This document shows, piece by piece, positions 8,317 through 18,092 of a stretch of 64,000 nt of DNA. The position numbers were made by a program, and so were the translations under genes. Location: contig NZ_JAOWLB010000001.1 in the NCBI RefSeq assembly GCF_025751555.1, positions 434,001 through 498,000 of the forward strand, given 5' to 3'. The stretch's first letter is position 1; every line of letters starts with the position of its first letter. The notes under the pieces are model-generated. The model saw nothing but the letters and a program-made list of their open reading frames with translations. It had not been told where the DNA came from and did no database searches. This DNA comes from Ruegeria aquimaris. Its GTDB lineage: Bacteria > Pseudomonadota > Alphaproteobacteria > Rhodobacterales > Rhodobacteraceae.

Positions 8317-9018
8317 ATGACCGCGCCCTATCGCCTGCATTACGCCCCCGACAACGCCTCGCTGGTGATCCGGCTGGCGCTGGAGGATATGGGTCTGCCC
8401 TATGAAACCATGCTGGTGGACCGCACCAGCCGGGCGCAGGACAGCGCCGCCTATCGCGCGCTCAACCCCGCCGGGCTGATCCCGGTGCTGGAAACCCCAC
8501 AGGGCCCGATCTTTGAAACCGCCGCCATCCTGCTCTGGCTTGCCGATACGCATGGCAAACTTGCCCCCGCGCCTGCTGACCCGGCGCGCGGTGCCTTCCT
8601 GAAATGGCTGTTCTTCGCCTCGAACACGCTGCATGCGGATATGCGGATGCTGTTCTATCCCGACAAATACATCGCCCAGGCGCAGACCGAGACCCTGCGC
8701 GCGGGCCTGCGCCCGCGCCTGCGCGCTCATCTGGCCCTGCTCGACGCGGTGGCCGCCGAGGCGCCGGATTGGCTGTCGCCCGCCACCCCATCCATTCTGA
8801 GCTGGTATCTGGCTTGCCTGATGCGCTGGCTGGCGCTCTATCCCCAGGACAGCGGCCGCTCCTGGTTCGCCGCCACCGACACGCCACATCTGCACCGCAT
8901 CCTTGCGACACTGGAAACCCGTCCCGCCACCCGTGCCGCGCAAGTGGCCGAGGGGCTGGGCGACACCCCCTTCACCGCACCCCGTCACGCAAACCCGCCA
9001 GAAGGTTCGGCTACCTGA
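8317..9018 (+). CDS. glutathione S-transferase family protein
   Basis: 233 residues. The N-terminal thioredoxin-like domain reads YRLHYAPDNASLVIRLALED, then NPAGLIPVLETPQGPIFETAAIL. The Pro-Val-Leu-Glu and Glu-Thr pieces form the glutathione-binding site. The helical C-terminal domain runs from about residue 90. The ATG at 8317 has only a G run next to it, so the start is less certain. The stop is one base from the sdaA start, so the two are likely co-translated. The specific substrate is unknown. Confidence 0.82.
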   Translation: MTAPYRLHYAPDNASLVIRLALEDMGLPYETMLVDRTSRAQDSAAYRALNPAGLIPVLETPQGPIFETAAILLWLADTHGKLAPAPADPARGAFLKWLFFASNTLHADMRMLFYPDKYIAQAQTETLRAGLRPRLRAHLALLDAVAAEAPDWLSPATPSILSWYLACLMRWLALYPQDSGRSWFAATDTPHLHRILATLETRPATRAAQVAEGLGDTPFTAPRHANPPEGSAT

Positions 9019-9019
9019 T

Positions 9020-10393
9020 ATGTTCCTCTCCGTCTTCGACATGTTCAAAGTGGGCATCGGCCCGTCCTCGTCGCACACCATGGGGCCGATGGTGGCCGCC
9101 GCGCGCTTTCTCGACATGATGCGCGCGTCGCCCTTCGCCTTCCACGGGGTCAAGGGCTCGCTGCATGGCTCGCTGGCCTTTACGGGTGTGGGTCACGCCA
9201 CCGACCGCGCCACCATCCTCGGCCTCGCGGGTTTTGTCCCCGACAGCTATGACAACGACAAGGCCGAAGCGGCGCTGGCCGCGATCCACGCCACCCATAC
9301 GGTGACGCCCGAGGGGCTGCCGGTGCTGGCCTTCGATCCCAAGCGCGACCTGGTCTTCGACTACGACCACGCCCTGCCGGGCCATGCCAACGGCATGATC
9401 CTGATGGCCACCGACGCACAGGGCGACGTGATCCTGCGGCAGGTGTTCTATTCGGTCGGCGGCGGCTTTGTCCTGACCGAAGAAGAACTGGCCCAAGGAA
9501 AGGACAGCAATGACGGCCCGCCGGTGCCCTATCCGTTCAAATCCGCCGCCGAGATGCTGGAGATGGCCGCCGCCTCGGGCAAATCCATCGCCCAGATGAA
9601 ACGCGCCAACGAGATTGCGCGCGGTTGCGAGACCTCCTTCGCCAAGGGCACCGCGCGGCTCTGGGAAGTGATGAACAACTGTATCGAACGTGGGCTGGCC
9701 ACCGACGGTATCCTGCCCGGCGGCCTCAACGTGCGCCGCCGTGCCAAGGGCATCCATGACTCACTCTTGGCCGAACGCGGCATGAACCTGAACGCGCCGC
9801 ACACTATCAACGATTGGATGAGCGTCTATGCCATGGCGGTGAACGAGGAAAACGCCGCCGGTGGCCAGGTGGTGACCGCCCCCACCAACGGCGCGGCGGG
9901 CACCTTGCCCGCGGTGCTGCGCTATTATCTCGACCACGTGCCGGGTGCCTCGCCCAGCCATGTCGAGGATTTCCTGCTGACCGCCGCCGCCATCGGCGGG
10001 CTGGTCAAGTACAACGCCTCGATCTCGGGCGCCGAGGCTGGATGTCAGGCCGAGGTCGGCAGCGCCGCCGCCATGGCGGCGGCGGGTCTCTGCGCGGTGA
10101 TGGGCGGCACGCCCGAACAGGTGGAAAACGCGGCCGAGATCGCGCTGGAACATCACCTCGGCATGACCTGCGATCCGGTCAAGGGTCTGGTGCAGGTGCC
10201 CTGTATCGAACGCAACGGTCTGGCCGCGATCAAGGCGGTGTCAGCCGCCAGCCTTGCCCTGCGCGGCGACGGCAAGCATTTCGTGCCGCTCGATGCGGTG
10301 ATCGAGACCATGCGCCAGACCGGCGCCGACATGCACGAGAAATACAAGGAAACCTCTCTGGGCGGACTGGCGGTCAACGTGCCCAACTGCTGA
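9020..10393 (+). CDS. sdaA: L-serine ammonia-lyase, iron-sulfur dependent
   Basis: 457 residues, matching the single-chain type (SdaA/SdaB) that converts L-serine to pyruvate and ammonia. The N-terminal domain opens with [20 protein letters not shown]. Conserved cysteines that hold the 4Fe-4S cluster are in [20 protein letters not shown] and [19 protein letters not shown]. The ATG lies one base after the GST stop. A triple-hairpin repeat follows the gene and may act as terminator or mRNA stabiliser. Confidence 0.93.
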   Translation: MFLSVFDMFKVGIGPSSSHTMGPMVAAARFLDMMRASPFAFHGVKGSLHGSLAFTGVGHATDRATILGLAGFVPDSYDNDKAEAALAAIHATHTVTPEGLPVLAFDPKRDLVFDYDHALPGHANGMILMATDAQGDVILRQVFYSVGGGFVLTEEELAQGKDSNDGPPVPYPFKSAAEMLEMAAASGKSIAQMKRANEIARGCETSFAKGTARLWEVMNNCIERGLATDGILPGGLNVRRRAKGIHDSLLAERGMNLNAPHTINDWMSVYAMAVNEENAAGGQVVTAPTNGAAGTLPAVLRYYLDHVPGASPSHVEDFLLTAAAIGGLVKYNASISGAEAGCQAEVGSAAAMAAAGLCAVMGGTPEQVENAAEIALEHHLGMTCDPVKGLVQVPCIERNGLAAIKAVSAASLALRGDGKHFVPLDAVIETMRQTGADMHEKYKETSLGGLAVNVPNC

Positions 10394-10402
10394 GCCGGGC
10401 AC

Positions 10403-10472
10403 CATTTTCTGGAACAGAAAATGTCTCAGAAAATCTGAGATTTTCTGTTGCGGAATTTTGCAAAAATTCCGC
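10403..10472. repeat. triple-hairpin intergenic repeat, copy 1
   Basis: Three consecutive perfect stem-loops separated by 2-3 bases. CATTTTCTG pairs with CAGAAAATG (10403-10423), CAGAAAATCT with AGATTTTCTG (10427-10447), and GCGGAATTTT with AAAATTCCGC (10450-10472). The same three-stem arrangement occurs in reverse order at 62304-62373. It sits between sdaA and the EamA gene and probably works at the RNA level as terminator or stabiliser. Confidence 0.8.
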
Positions 10473-10528
10473 TTCCTGTGAGAAACGTTGCGCTTGTATC
10501 CCCCGGACCGGGAAACTAGCGTCGCACA

Positions 10529-11443
10529 ATGACCGCCGACCGCCCCCTTCTGGGCATCGTCCTGATGCTTGGCTTCTGCGTGCTCGCCCCGATGGGCGAT
10601 GCGCTGGCCAAACTGTTGGGCGGCACCATGCCCACCATGCAGCTGTTGCTGGTGCGCTTTGCCATTCAGGCGCTGGTCCTGATCCCGCTGGTCCAGGCCA
10701 CCGGGCGGCCCTGGCAGTTGCGCGGGCGACTCCTGCGCCTGACCGCCCTGCGCACCGCGCTGCATATCACCGGCATCTGGGCGATGTTCACCGCCTTGCG
10801 CTATCTGCCACTCGCCGATGCCATCGCCATCGCCTTTGTCATGCCCTTCATCATGCTTCTGCTGGGCAAATACGTTCTGGGCGAAGAGGTCGGCCCCCGC
10901 CGCCTTGGCGCCTGTATCGTGGGCTTTGTCGGCACGCTTCTGGTGATCCAGCCCAGCTTTGCCGAGGTCGGCCTGCCCGCCCTGCTGCCGCTTGTAGTGG
11001 CGGTGGTCTTTGCCCTTTTCATGCTGGTCACACGGCAACTGGCCAAGGACACCGACCCGATCGCGCTTCAGGCGGTCTCGGGCGTCATGGCCTGCGTGGT
11101 GCTGACGCCGGTGCTGCTGATCGGTCACGCCGCCGGGGTCGAGGCGCTGACCCTGGTAACAGCCTCGGGCACGACACTCTGGCTGCTTCTGGCCATCGGC
11201 GTACTCGGCACGGCGGCGCATCTCCTGATGACCTGGTCGCTGCGCTATGCGCCCTCGGCCACGCTGGCACCGATGCAATATCTGGAAATCCCGGTTGCCA
11301 CCGCCATCGGCTGGCTGATCTTCCGTGACCTGCCCAACGGGCTGGCGGCGCTCGGCATCCTGATCACCATGGCGGCGGGCCTCTATGTCATTCTGCGCGA
11401 ACAGGCCACCGCCCGCAGCGCGGCGACAGGAACCAGCGGATAA
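10529..11443 (+). CDS. EamA/DMT-family transporter
   Basis: 304 residues with about ten hydrophobic helices in two EamA repeats, the usual drug/metabolite transporter layout. The second repeat ends with [23 protein letters not shown], a signature region of these exporters. The substrate is unknown. The 3' end overlaps the 3' end of the convergent thiN gene by 56 bases. The C-terminal tail ([14 protein letters not shown]) is coded inside that overlap and is hydrophilic. Confidence 0.85.
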   Translation: MTADRPLLGIVLMLGFCVLAPMGDALAKLLGGTMPTMQLLLVRFAIQALVLIPLVQATGRPWQLRGRLLRLTALRTALHITGIWAMFTALRYLPLADAIAIAFVMPFIMLLLGKYVLGEEVGPRRLGACIVGFVGTLLVIQPSFAEVGLPALLPLVVAVVFALFMLVTRQLAKDTDPIALQAVSGVMACVVLTPVLLIGHAAGVEALTLVTASGTTLWLLLAIGVLGTAAHLLMTWSLRYAPSATLAPMQYLEIPVATAIGWLIFRDLPNGLAALGILITMAAGLYVILREQATARSAATGTSG

Positions 11444-12080
11444 CCCCGTCCAGCGCGCCGCGCGGCACCATCGCCAGCAATCCCGGCCCGTCCGCCTCGA
11501 TCACCACCGGCCCGGTCGCCCGGTTCGAGGTGCCGATCTGGCCGTCGGGCGCCATCCTCAGCCCTTCCAGCGGCCAGAACAGTCCCGCGGACCGCGCCGT
11601 CACCGGCGCCAGCGGAAACAAGGACACAACATCGCCGGGCACCAGGTCCAGCTCCAGCCGGGGCGGCAGATGAAAGACCACCTCGACCGCGCCGATCAGC
11701 ACGCAAGGCCGATCCGCATGCCGCACCAGCGCATTGAACGTCGCCAGCTGGTGATCCACGCGTCCCCCCAGAAACCCCACGCCCAGCACCAGCGGCGCCG
11801 CGATATGGCGCAGGGCCTTGTCGAAATCGGTGCTGTCCTGTTCGGCCACCCGGTGCAGACGCTCCTCGGGGATATGCACCCGGTGCAGCGCCGGCAGGCT
11901 GTCCATGTCCCCGATCACCGCGTCGGGCATCCGCCCTTGCGCCAGTGCCGCCAGCGCACCACTATCGGCCGCGACCAGCGTGCTGGCGCGCTCCAGCGCC
12001 AGTTCCAGGTCGCCAGCGCCGACCTCACCGCCGCCCACCAGGGTTACTGGTTCCGATGCCTCAACAATCACGAGTTTCAT
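11388..12080 (-). CDS. thiN: thiamine diphosphokinase
   Basis: 230 residues. The enzyme transfers a pyrophosphate from ATP to thiamine, giving the active cofactor. Family motifs are visible: [34 protein letters not shown] and [11 protein letters not shown]. The start is taken at the ATG for [11 protein letters not shown] (12080), where the family usually begins; a GTG 45 bases upstream is possible. No thiamine transporter genes or TPP riboswitch are visible next to it. It converges on and overlaps the EamA transporter gene by 56 bases. Confidence 0.88.
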   Translation of the reverse strand: MKLVIVEASEPVTLVGGGEVGAGDLELALERASTLVAADSGALAALAQGRMPDAVIGDMDSLPALHRVHIPEERLHRVAEQDSTDFDKALRHIAAPLVLGVGFLGGRVDHQLATFNALVRHADRPCVLIGAVEVVFHLPPRLELDLVPGDVVSLFPLAPVTARSAGLFWPLEGLRMAPDGQIGTSNRATGPVVIEADGPGLLAMVPRGALDGVIRWFLSPRCGRWPVRAE

Positions 12081-12219
12081 GGCGGGATTGTCGCCCTCTA
12101 TGGAAACAGGACATATTGTAGTCACAAAATGATACGCTCATTTGCACAGAATCGGGCCGAAATTGACGCCCAAGGGATGGTAAACGCTTAGGCACAACTA
12201 TGTAGAGGACGAGCATCCC

Positions 12220-14145
12220 ATGGTACAGAACAACAAGGTCTTGACCGTCTCCTATGGGACGTTCTCCTGCACGCTCGAAGGGTTCGACGACTCCTTCGAC
12301 ACGATGAAGGCCATTGCCGAGTACTTCAGGGACCTGGCCGCCGACGACCGCTATTTCGGCGCTGAGCCGCCGCAACCCGATGCCGAGATGCTGGCCCGCA
12401 TCGCCCAGCGCGAGATCGCCCGCCAGGTCGAGGCGCGGCGCGACGCAACCGGCATTGTCCTGCGCGCGGCTGATCCTGTCGCCGCTGCCGTGGCCCCCGC
12501 CGCCGCCGTGGACCCCGCCCCCAAGGCCGAAGTCGAAGCCCCCGCCGAGCCGGTGGTCGAGGAGGCAGCGGTCGCGGAGGCCGAAGTCCAACCCGCGCCC
12601 CAAGCGGAAGCCACCGTGGAAGAGGCCGTCACCGAAGCGCCCGCCGCCCAACCGGACGAGGCCGAGGCCGCCGCGGCCGTTGAAGATGACGCGGCCGATA
12701 TCCTGGCCAGCGTCGCTGCCCACGTCATCGACGAGGATGAGCCGCAGGACACCGCCACGGAAGAGGCCGAAATCGCCGAATGGGCCGAGCCCGAGACCTT
12801 CGAGACCGAGCCGGTCGAGGCAGAGGCATTCGAAGCCGAGCCGGTGGAACCGACCCCGCCCGCCGCCGATTCGATTGCCGCCAAGCTGCAGCGCATCCGC
12901 GCCGTGGTCTCGCGCAACGAACAGGCCGCCCATATCGAAGAGGCCTTCTCCGAAGACGAGCATGCCGATGCCGTTTCGGCCGAGGCCACGGTGTCCGATG
13001 CGGTTGCGGATATCACCGCCGCGCTCGAGGCCGATGCCGACTATGATGAGATCTATGACGAGGATCAGGACGAGGCCGTCACCCCCGCCCCCGTCGCCCC
13101 CGCCGACGAGCATGACGAAGACGAGGCCATCGTCGCCGAACCGGTTGCCGCCCCGGCGCCCAGCGCGACCATCCGCGTGGCCAAGGTCAGACGGGCCGAA
13201 ATCGAACAGCCCAAGGCCCCGGAGCAGCCCCAGACCACCGGCACGCTGTCCGCCGAGGACGAAGAAGACCTGCTGCGCGAGCTTGCGGCGGTCGAAGCGG
13301 AATATTTCGCGGAACAAGACAGCGACGACGAACAGGATGGCGACGACCGCGATTCGATCTTTGCCGAGACCGACGAAGCCGACGACGATGCAAGGTTCGA
13401 AGCGGACGATGCCTCGATCTTTGGCGGTAACGACGAAGAGGAACTCACCGCCGAGGTCGCCGACGAAGACGACGACACCGACGAGGATGACGTCTCGCGC
13501 CTGATGGCCCGCGCCGACGAAAAGCTGGGCGATCCCGAATTGTCGAGCGGCCGCGAAACCTATTCGCAGATGCGCGGCGCCGTAGCCGCCGCCAAGGCAG
13601 AGAAATCCGCTGGCGGCACCTTTGGCACCCAGACCGACGACAACGCCTATCGCACCGATCTGGCCGAGGTCGTGCGCCCGCGCCGCCCGGTGGCGACGGC
13701 GCAGACCCCGCGCAGCCGCGAAGAGGCACGCCCGGCACCGCTGAAACTGGTGGCCGAACAGCGCATCGACACGCCCCGCGCAGCCGCGACACGTGGTCCG
13801 GTCCTGCCGCGCCGCGTCGCCAGCCTGGTGACCGAGGACACCCCCGCCGCGGCGGTCGAAGGCAGCTTTGCCGATTTCGTCGCCGAGACCGGGGCCAGCG
13901 GGTTGCACGAACTGCTCGAAGCGGCCGCCGCCTATATGTCCTTTGTCGAGAACCGCGACCATTTCTCGCGCCCGCAGCTGATGAACAAGGTGCGCCAGCT
14001 CGACGATCAGGAGTTCAACCGCGAGGACGGGCTGCGCTCCTTCGGCCAGCTTCTGCGCGAAGGCAAGCTGAAGAAGACCGCCAACGGCCTGTTCACCGCC
14101 TCCGGCCAGATCGGCTTCCGCCCCGACAAACGCGCCGCCGGATAA
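12220..14145 (+). CDS. large acidic Ala/Glu-rich protein of unknown function (641 aa)
   Basis: An unrecognised protein in three parts. Residues 1-80 look folded (MVQNNKVLTVSYGTFSCTL and SFDTMKAIAEYFRDLAADDR). Residues 85-440 are low-complexity sequence dominated by Ala, Glu, Asp and Pro, with strongly acidic blocks. The last 100 residues are again ordered and include FSRPQLMNKVRQLDDQEF followed by FGQLLREGKLKKT, which could be a winged-helix-like fold. There is no signal peptide or membrane segment, so it should be cytoplasmic. GAGGACGAG precedes the ATG and a strong terminator follows. I believe similar proteins are conserved in roseobacters. Confidence 0.75.
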   Translation: MVQNNKVLTVSYGTFSCTLEGFDDSFDTMKAIAEYFRDLAADDRYFGAEPPQPDAEMLARIAQREIARQVEARRDATGIVLRAADPVAAAVAPAAAVDPAPKAEVEAPAEPVVEEAAVAEAEVQPAPQAEATVEEAVTEAPAAQPDEAEAAAAVEDDAADILASVAAHVIDEDEPQDTATEEAEIAEWAEPETFETEPVEAEAFEAEPVEPTPPAADSIAAKLQRIRAVVSRNEQAAHIEEAFSEDEHADAVSAEATVSDAVADITAALEADADYDEIYDEDQDEAVTPAPVAPADEHDEDEAIVAEPVAAPAPSATIRVAKVRRAEIEQPKAPEQPQTTGTLSAEDEEDLLRELAAVEAEYFAEQDSDDEQDGDDRDSIFAETDEADDDARFEADDASIFGGNDEEELTAEVADEDDDTDEDDVSRLMARADEKLGDPELSSGRETYSQMRGAVAAAKAEKSAGGTFGTQTDDNAYRTDLAEVVRPRRPVATAQTPRSREEARPAPLKLVAEQRIDTPRAAATRGPVLPRRVASLVTEDTPAAAVEGSFADFVAETGASGLHELLEAAAAYMSFVENRDHFSRPQLMNKVRQLDDQEFNREDGLRSFGQLLREGKLKKTANGLFTASGQIGFRPDKRAAG

Positions 14146-14167
14146 TCGCCCCGGCAAGAACGCAAAG

Positions 14168-14195
14168 CGGCGCCCTTCGGGCGCCGTTTCTTATT
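14168..14195 (+). terminator. rho-independent terminator after the acidic protein
   Basis: CGGCGCCC pairs with GGGCGCCG around a TTC loop and is followed by TTTCTTATT, 20 bases after the stop codon. Confidence 0.85.
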
Positions 14196-14249
14196 GCATA
14201 AACTCCAGGATGTGTGCCTCACCTTTGCGGGAACGCCAGAGCAACACCC

Positions 14250-14645
14250 CTATTCGTCGACGTCATCCACATCCGCCTGCCCCGCCAGCGCCCGACGCAC
14301 ATGGCTCCAGTTCAGGCCGACACCCAGCACGATGGACAGCGCCAGAATGCCCAGCCAGACATTTGCGGTGTTGTTGTCCAGGTGCAGCAGGCCGAAATCG
14401 AACAGCACCCATAGCAGTGACGCCACCAGCGACAGCACCAGCGCCATGCCGAACGGCCCGATCGACCGTAGCGTGGCGCGGATATAGATGATATAGCCAA
14501 TTGCAAGCACCAGCCCCATGAACACGGCCACCGAAAGATGGGTCTGATAATGCTCGTAAGTCCAATGCACGAAGTTGAGTTCCGTCGGGTTGTAGGTCAG
14601 AGCCAGCAACGCGAAGGCAAACAACCACCTCAGCAAAACGCCCAT
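14250..14645 (-). CDS. DUF6524-type membrane protein
   Basis: 131 residues with four hydrophobic helices (about 2-18, 35-55, 65-85 and 92-110) and an acidic end (QADVDDVDE). The sequence MGVLLRWLFAFALLALTYNP is characteristic of a small alphaproteobacterial membrane family that I know as DUF6524; its function is unknown. I chose the ATG at 14645, with AAGGCGG nine bases upstream. An upstream start at 14690 would add an Arg-rich leader. It is convergent with the acidic protein and divergent from purA. Confidence 0.75.
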   Translation of the reverse strand: MGVLLRWLFAFALLALTYNPTELNFVHWTYEHYQTHLSVAVFMGLVLAIGYIIYIRATLRSIGPFGMALVLSLVASLLWVLFDFGLLHLDNNTANVWLGILALSIVLGVGLNWSHVRRALAGQADVDDVDE

Positions 14646-14801
14646 ATGTCCATACCGCCTTCTTCTTTTTTGCCGCAAAGAATCGCTCAAATGCGCGAAT
14701 CTGTCCAGTGATTCAGATCACATGCGTCGAAAATGCGGTTTCCCTGCCGCGCGCGCACCGGTATATGGGCGCGGGTTTGTAACACCAGCAAAGGACCAAA
14801 T

Positions 14802-16094
14802 ATGGCCAATGTCGTCGTTGTCGGCGCCCAGTGGGGCGACGAGGGAAAGGGCAAGATCGTGGACTGGCTCAGCGAGCGCGCCGATGTGATCGCGCGCTTT
14901 CAGGGCGGCCATAACGCCGGCCATACGCTGGTGATCGACGGCCAGGTCTACAAGCTGCACGCGCTGCCCTCGGGCGTGGTGCGCGGTGGCAAGCTTTCGG
15001 TGATCGGCAACGGCGTGGTGCTGGATCCCTGGCATCTGGTCAAGGAAATCGCAACCATCCGCGAACAGGGCATCGAGATCACCCCCGAAACCCTGATGAT
15101 CGCCGAGAACACGCCGCTGATCCTGCCCTTCCACGGCGAGCTTGACCGCGCCCGCGAAAGCCAGAACTCGGTGGCCAAGATCGGCACCACCGGGCGCGGT
15201 ATCGGCCCCGCTTACGAGGACAAGGTCGGCCGCCGCGTCATCCGCGTCGCCGATCTGGCCGACGCGGCAACGCTGGAACTGCGCGTCGACCGGGCTCTGG
15301 TGCATCACAATGCGCTGCGCTCGGGTCTGGGTCTGGACCCGATCGACCGCGACGCGCTACTGGCCGCGCTGCGCGAGATCGCACCGCAGATCCTGCCCTT
15401 TGCCGCCCCGGTCTGGAAGGTGCTGAACGAAAAGCGCAAGGCGGGCAAACGGATCCTGTTCGAAGGCGCCCAGGGCGCGCTTCTCGATATCGATTTCGGC
15501 ACCTATCCCTTTGTCACCTCCTCGAACGTGATCGCGGGACAGGCCGCAACCGGTGTCGGCATCGGCCCCGGCGCGATCAACTACGTTCTGGGCATCGTCA
15601 AGGCCTATACCACCCGCGTGGGCGAAGGCCCCTTCCCGACCGAACTGCATGACGCCGATGGCGAGCGGCTGGGCACACGTGGCCATGAATTCGGCACCAC
15701 CACCGGGCGCAAGCGGCGCTGCGGCTGGTTCGATGCCGCGCTGCTGCGCCAGACCTGCGCCACCAGCGGCATCAACGGCATCGCCCTGACCAAGCTTGAC
15801 GTGCTCGACGGGTTCGAGACGCTGAGAATCTGCGTCGGCTACGATCTGGACGGCACCCGGCTCGACTACCTGCCCACCGCCGCCGACCAACAGGCGCGCT
15901 GCACGCCGATCTACGAGGAAATGCCCGGCTGGTCCGAATCCACCGAAGGCGCCCGCAGCTGGGCCGACCTGCCCGCAAACGCGATCAAATACGTCCGCCG
16001 CGTCGAGGAACTGATCGACTGCCCGGTCGCCATGGTCTCGACCAGCCCGGAGCGGGAGGACACCATCCTGGTGACCGACCCGTTCGCCGACTGA
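14802..16094 (+). CDS. purA: adenylosuccinate synthetase
   Basis: 430 residues, the usual length. It joins IMP and aspartate using GTP, the first committed step to AMP. The N-terminus carries [20 protein letters not shown], with the GDEGKGK GTP loop and catalytic Asp. HNAGHTLV provides the catalytic His, and [17 protein letters not shown] is the IMP-binding loop. The ATG at 14802 has AAAGGA upstream. The TGA overlaps the next ATG by one base, coupling it to a DUF2842 gene. Confidence 0.96.
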   Translation: MANVVVVGAQWGDEGKGKIVDWLSERADVIARFQGGHNAGHTLVIDGQVYKLHALPSGVVRGGKLSVIGNGVVLDPWHLVKEIATIREQGIEITPETLMIAENTPLILPFHGELDRARESQNSVAKIGTTGRGIGPAYEDKVGRRVIRVADLADAATLELRVDRALVHHNALRSGLGLDPIDRDALLAALREIAPQILPFAAPVWKVLNEKRKAGKRILFEGAQGALLDIDFGTYPFVTSSNVIAGQAATGVGIGPGAINYVLGIVKAYTTRVGEGPFPTELHDADGERLGTRGHEFGTTTGRKRRCGWFDAALLRQTCATSGINGIALTKLDVLDGFETLRICVGYDLDGTRLDYLPTAADQQARCTPIYEEMPGWSESTEGARSWADLPANAIKYVRRVEELIDCPVAMVSTSPEREDTILVTDPFAD

Positions 16095-16327
16095 TGGCGC
16101 TGAGCTACAAGGCCCGCCGCCGCTGGGCGCTGGTGATTCTGCTCGTGGGGCTGCCGCTCTACGTGGTGGTGGCGGTGACCCTGACCGACTGGCTGCGCGC
16201 CCGGTTCGACGGGTTGCCGATGCTGGTCGAACTGGCGGTGTTCGTGGGCCTCGGCATCCTCTGGGCGCTGCCGTTCAAGGCCGTGTTTCGCGGGGTCGGT
16301 CAGGCCGACCCCGACGACAAGGGCTGA
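16094..16327 (+). CDS. DUF2842 small membrane protein
   Basis: 77 residues with two membrane helices (about 11-31 and 43-63) and an acidic C-terminus. The N-terminal [19 protein letters not shown] fits DUF2842, a small alphaproteobacterial family without known function. Its ATG overlaps the purA stop by one base. Its own stop abuts the stop of the convergent nitrile hydratase accessory gene with no gap, so the two transcripts share an end region. Confidence 0.8.
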   Translation: MALSYKARRRWALVILLVGLPLYVVVAVTLTDWLRARFDGLPMLVELAVFVGLGILWALPFKAVFRGVGQADPDDKG

Positions 16328-16660
16328 TCACTCGGCCAGCCGCACCGGCTGGCCATGCGGCGTCGACAGATAGGCACGCTCCCAGGCGGCGCGCATCCGC
16401 GCGCGCTCCTCGGGCACGGCCTCGCCCGCCTCGCTCAAGAGCGTCTCCAGCGTCTCCAGCCAGGCGTTGAAGTAATCCTCGCCTCCGTCCAGGTCGCGCG
16501 ACACTCCATGTCGCGCCAGCGTGGCCGAGAACCGGTCCACCCACTCGGCCCAGGTGAACCGCCCCGCCTCGTTCAGATGCACCGTCAGGGCAAAGACCTG
16601 CGCATGCCAGGGCTCGGCAAAGACCGGCTCGGGGGCCGCGATATCGGGGCACTCACTCAT
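16328..16660 (-). CDS. nitrile hydratase accessory protein
   Basis: 110 residues. FAEPWHAQVFALTVHLNEAG followed by FTWAEWVDRFSATLARHG and DYFNAWLETLETLL is the characteristic sequence of the nitrile hydratase activator family, which resembles the beta-subunit N-terminus and helps load cobalt and insert the alpha subunit. It is shorter than many activators. The ATG overlaps the beta-subunit stop by four bases, so it is the last gene of a three-gene operon in the order alpha, beta, activator. Confidence 0.88.
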   Translation of the reverse strand: MSECPDIAAPEPVFAEPWHAQVFALTVHLNEAGRFTWAEWVDRFSATLARHGVSRDLDGGEDYFNAWLETLETLLSEAGEAVPEERARMRAAWERAYLSTPHGQPVRLAE

Positions 16661-17331
16661 GCTGGCTCCAGGTAACTTTGCCAGAGATCCAGCACCACCT
16701 CATCCCCCGGCGCCTCCGGATCGGCCCACAGCTCCGAAGCAGGAAAGGCCACCGCATAAAGCGGCTCGGGGGCCTCGCCCAGCCGGTGCGCATTGCTGTC
16801 CGGCAACACATGGCTGCCGTGTTTCAGCACGATCCGCCCGCGCGCGCCCGCCGCATAGGCGGGCAGCCGGGTATGGCCGCCATCGACCAGCCGGTTCGCC
16901 GCAGGCCGCAGGGTGCGCACCATCTGTCCCACCTCGAACCGCGCCGCCACGTTCGACGGGCGATCCGCCGGACCGCCGCGCGCCAGCACAGCCGCCACCG
17001 CCTCGGCCTTCATCGCGCGTTCGGCCAGCGGGTGAACCCCTGCCGCGCCACCTCCGCGCAGGTCATCCTCGGTCAGCACCCCGGTCTCGACCAGCAGATC
17101 GGCCAGCGCCGCGATCCATTTCTCGAAATAGCTGAAGCGGCCATAGTCCGCCGGGGACAGCCGCTCGCGCGCATGGCGCGAGATGTCGATGTTCCACTGT
17201 CCCAGCGCCCCCGCCGCCAGGGTCAGCGCCAGCGCCCGCGCCTGCCAGTCGCCCAGCTGCGGGATACCATCGGCTTCGGGCGCGATAGCACCATCGCCGA
17301 ACCGCCCGCCCATGTCATGCACCCGCGTCAT
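16657..17331 (-). CDS. nthB: nitrile hydratase, beta subunit
   Basis: 224 residues. [16 protein letters not shown] is the conserved beta-subunit start. The helical N-terminal half includes [20 protein letters not shown], and the C-terminal SH3-like half contains [13 protein letters not shown] and [23 protein letters not shown] (in pieces), the usual metal-site lid region. With the alpha subunit it hydrates nitriles to amides. The ATG at 17331 overlaps the alpha stop by four bases (ATGA), and its own stop overlaps the activator start, which suggests tightly balanced translation. Confidence 0.92.
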   Translation of the reverse strand: MTRVHDMGGRFGDGAIAPEADGIPQLGDWQARALALTLAAGALGQWNIDISRHARERLSPADYGRFSYFEKWIAALADLLVETGVLTEDDLRGGGAAGVHPLAERAMKAEAVAAVLARGGPADRPSNVAARFEVGQMVRTLRPAANRLVDGGHTRLPAYAAGARGRIVLKHGSHVLPDSNAHRLGEAPEPLYAVAFPASELWADPEAPGDEVVLDLWQSYLEPA

Positions 17332-17942
17332 GCGGGCACCCGCGCCAGCCCGGTGCCGATCATGCTGTCGCGCGTCACCAGTTCGGCCAGCGCCTCCTCG
17401 TCCAGACCCTCGCTCCCCTCGGGCCGCATCGGCAGCACCAGATAGCGGATCTCGGCCGTCGAATCCCACACCCGCACGGCGGTCCCCTCGGGCAGGCTCA
17501 CCCCGAACTCGGCCAGCACCTTGCGCGGCTCGCGCACCGCGCGCGAGCGGTAGGCATCGGATTTGTACCAGCCCGGCGGAATGCCAAGCAAAGGCCATGG
17601 ATAGCAACTGCACAGGGTACAGACGACCATGTTATGGGTCTCGGGCGTATTCTCGACCACCACCATATGCTCGCCTTGCCGCCCGTAATATCCCAACTCG
17701 GTCAACAGCGGCATCGGATCGGCCAACAGCGCCGCCTTGAACGCCGGATCGGCCCAGGCGCGCGCCACCACACGCGCCCCGTTTTGCGGCCCGATGCGAT
17801 TCTGATAGGTGTCGATGATCTCGTCCAGCGCGGCGGGGTCGATCAGCCCCTTGCGGGTCAGGATCGTCTCGAGCGCCTTGACGCGCAGCGCCGGGTCCGG
17901 AGGAAGAAGGGAATGCGGGTGGTCGTGATGGTCATGTGGCAT
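17328..17942 (-). CDS. nthA: nitrile hydratase, alpha subunit, cobalt type
   Basis: 204 residues. The metal centre is the VCTLCSC claw with C108, C111 and C113. Thr at position 109 marks the cobalt-type enzyme, whereas iron enzymes usually have Ser. Two of these cysteines are normally oxidised to sulfinic and sulfenic acids. The first ten residues include five histidines, which could help bind metal. It should be cytoplasmic. No amidase is adjacent, so the amide product must be handled elsewhere. The gene starts an operon divergent from secG. Confidence 0.93.
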   Translation of the reverse strand: MPHDHHDHPHSLLPPDPALRVKALETILTRKGLIDPAALDEIIDTYQNRIGPQNGARVVARAWADPAFKAALLADPMPLLTELGYYGRQGEHMVVVENTPETHNMVVCTLCSCYPWPLLGIPPGWYKSDAYRSRAVREPRKVLAEFGVSLPEGTAVRVWDSTAEIRYLVLPMRPEGSEGLDEEALAELVTRDSMIGTGLARVPA

Positions 17943-18092
17943 GGCGCAAAGACTGCCGCGCCGCCCCGACCCTGTCCAGCCTCTTTACCGTGATGAGCGG
18001 CATTCCCAAAGGTGATCCAAACTCGCGGCTTGCCCCTGCGGGCAAACTTGCATAGATACCACGCGATACTCGCCACCGGCCGCAGGAACACC

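Noticed and set aside
11388-12219. TPP riboswitch near thiN
   Set aside because: I looked for the conserved CTGAGA and ACCTGATC-type core upstream of thiN and found none; the upstream stretch is short and faces the acidic-protein gene.
12061-14157. Long open frame on the minus strand opposite the acidic protein
   Set aside because: Its product is Gly/Leu/Val-rich low complexity of the kind produced by the antisense frame of a GC-rich, Ala/Glu-rich gene. It has no recognisable motif, while the plus-strand gene has a good ribosome site and terminator.
16657-17613. Beta-subunit gene extended to 17613
   Set aside because: The additional N-terminal part is antisense-like overlap with the alpha subunit gene. 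[12 protein letters not shown] is the family start and overlaps the alpha stop by four bases.
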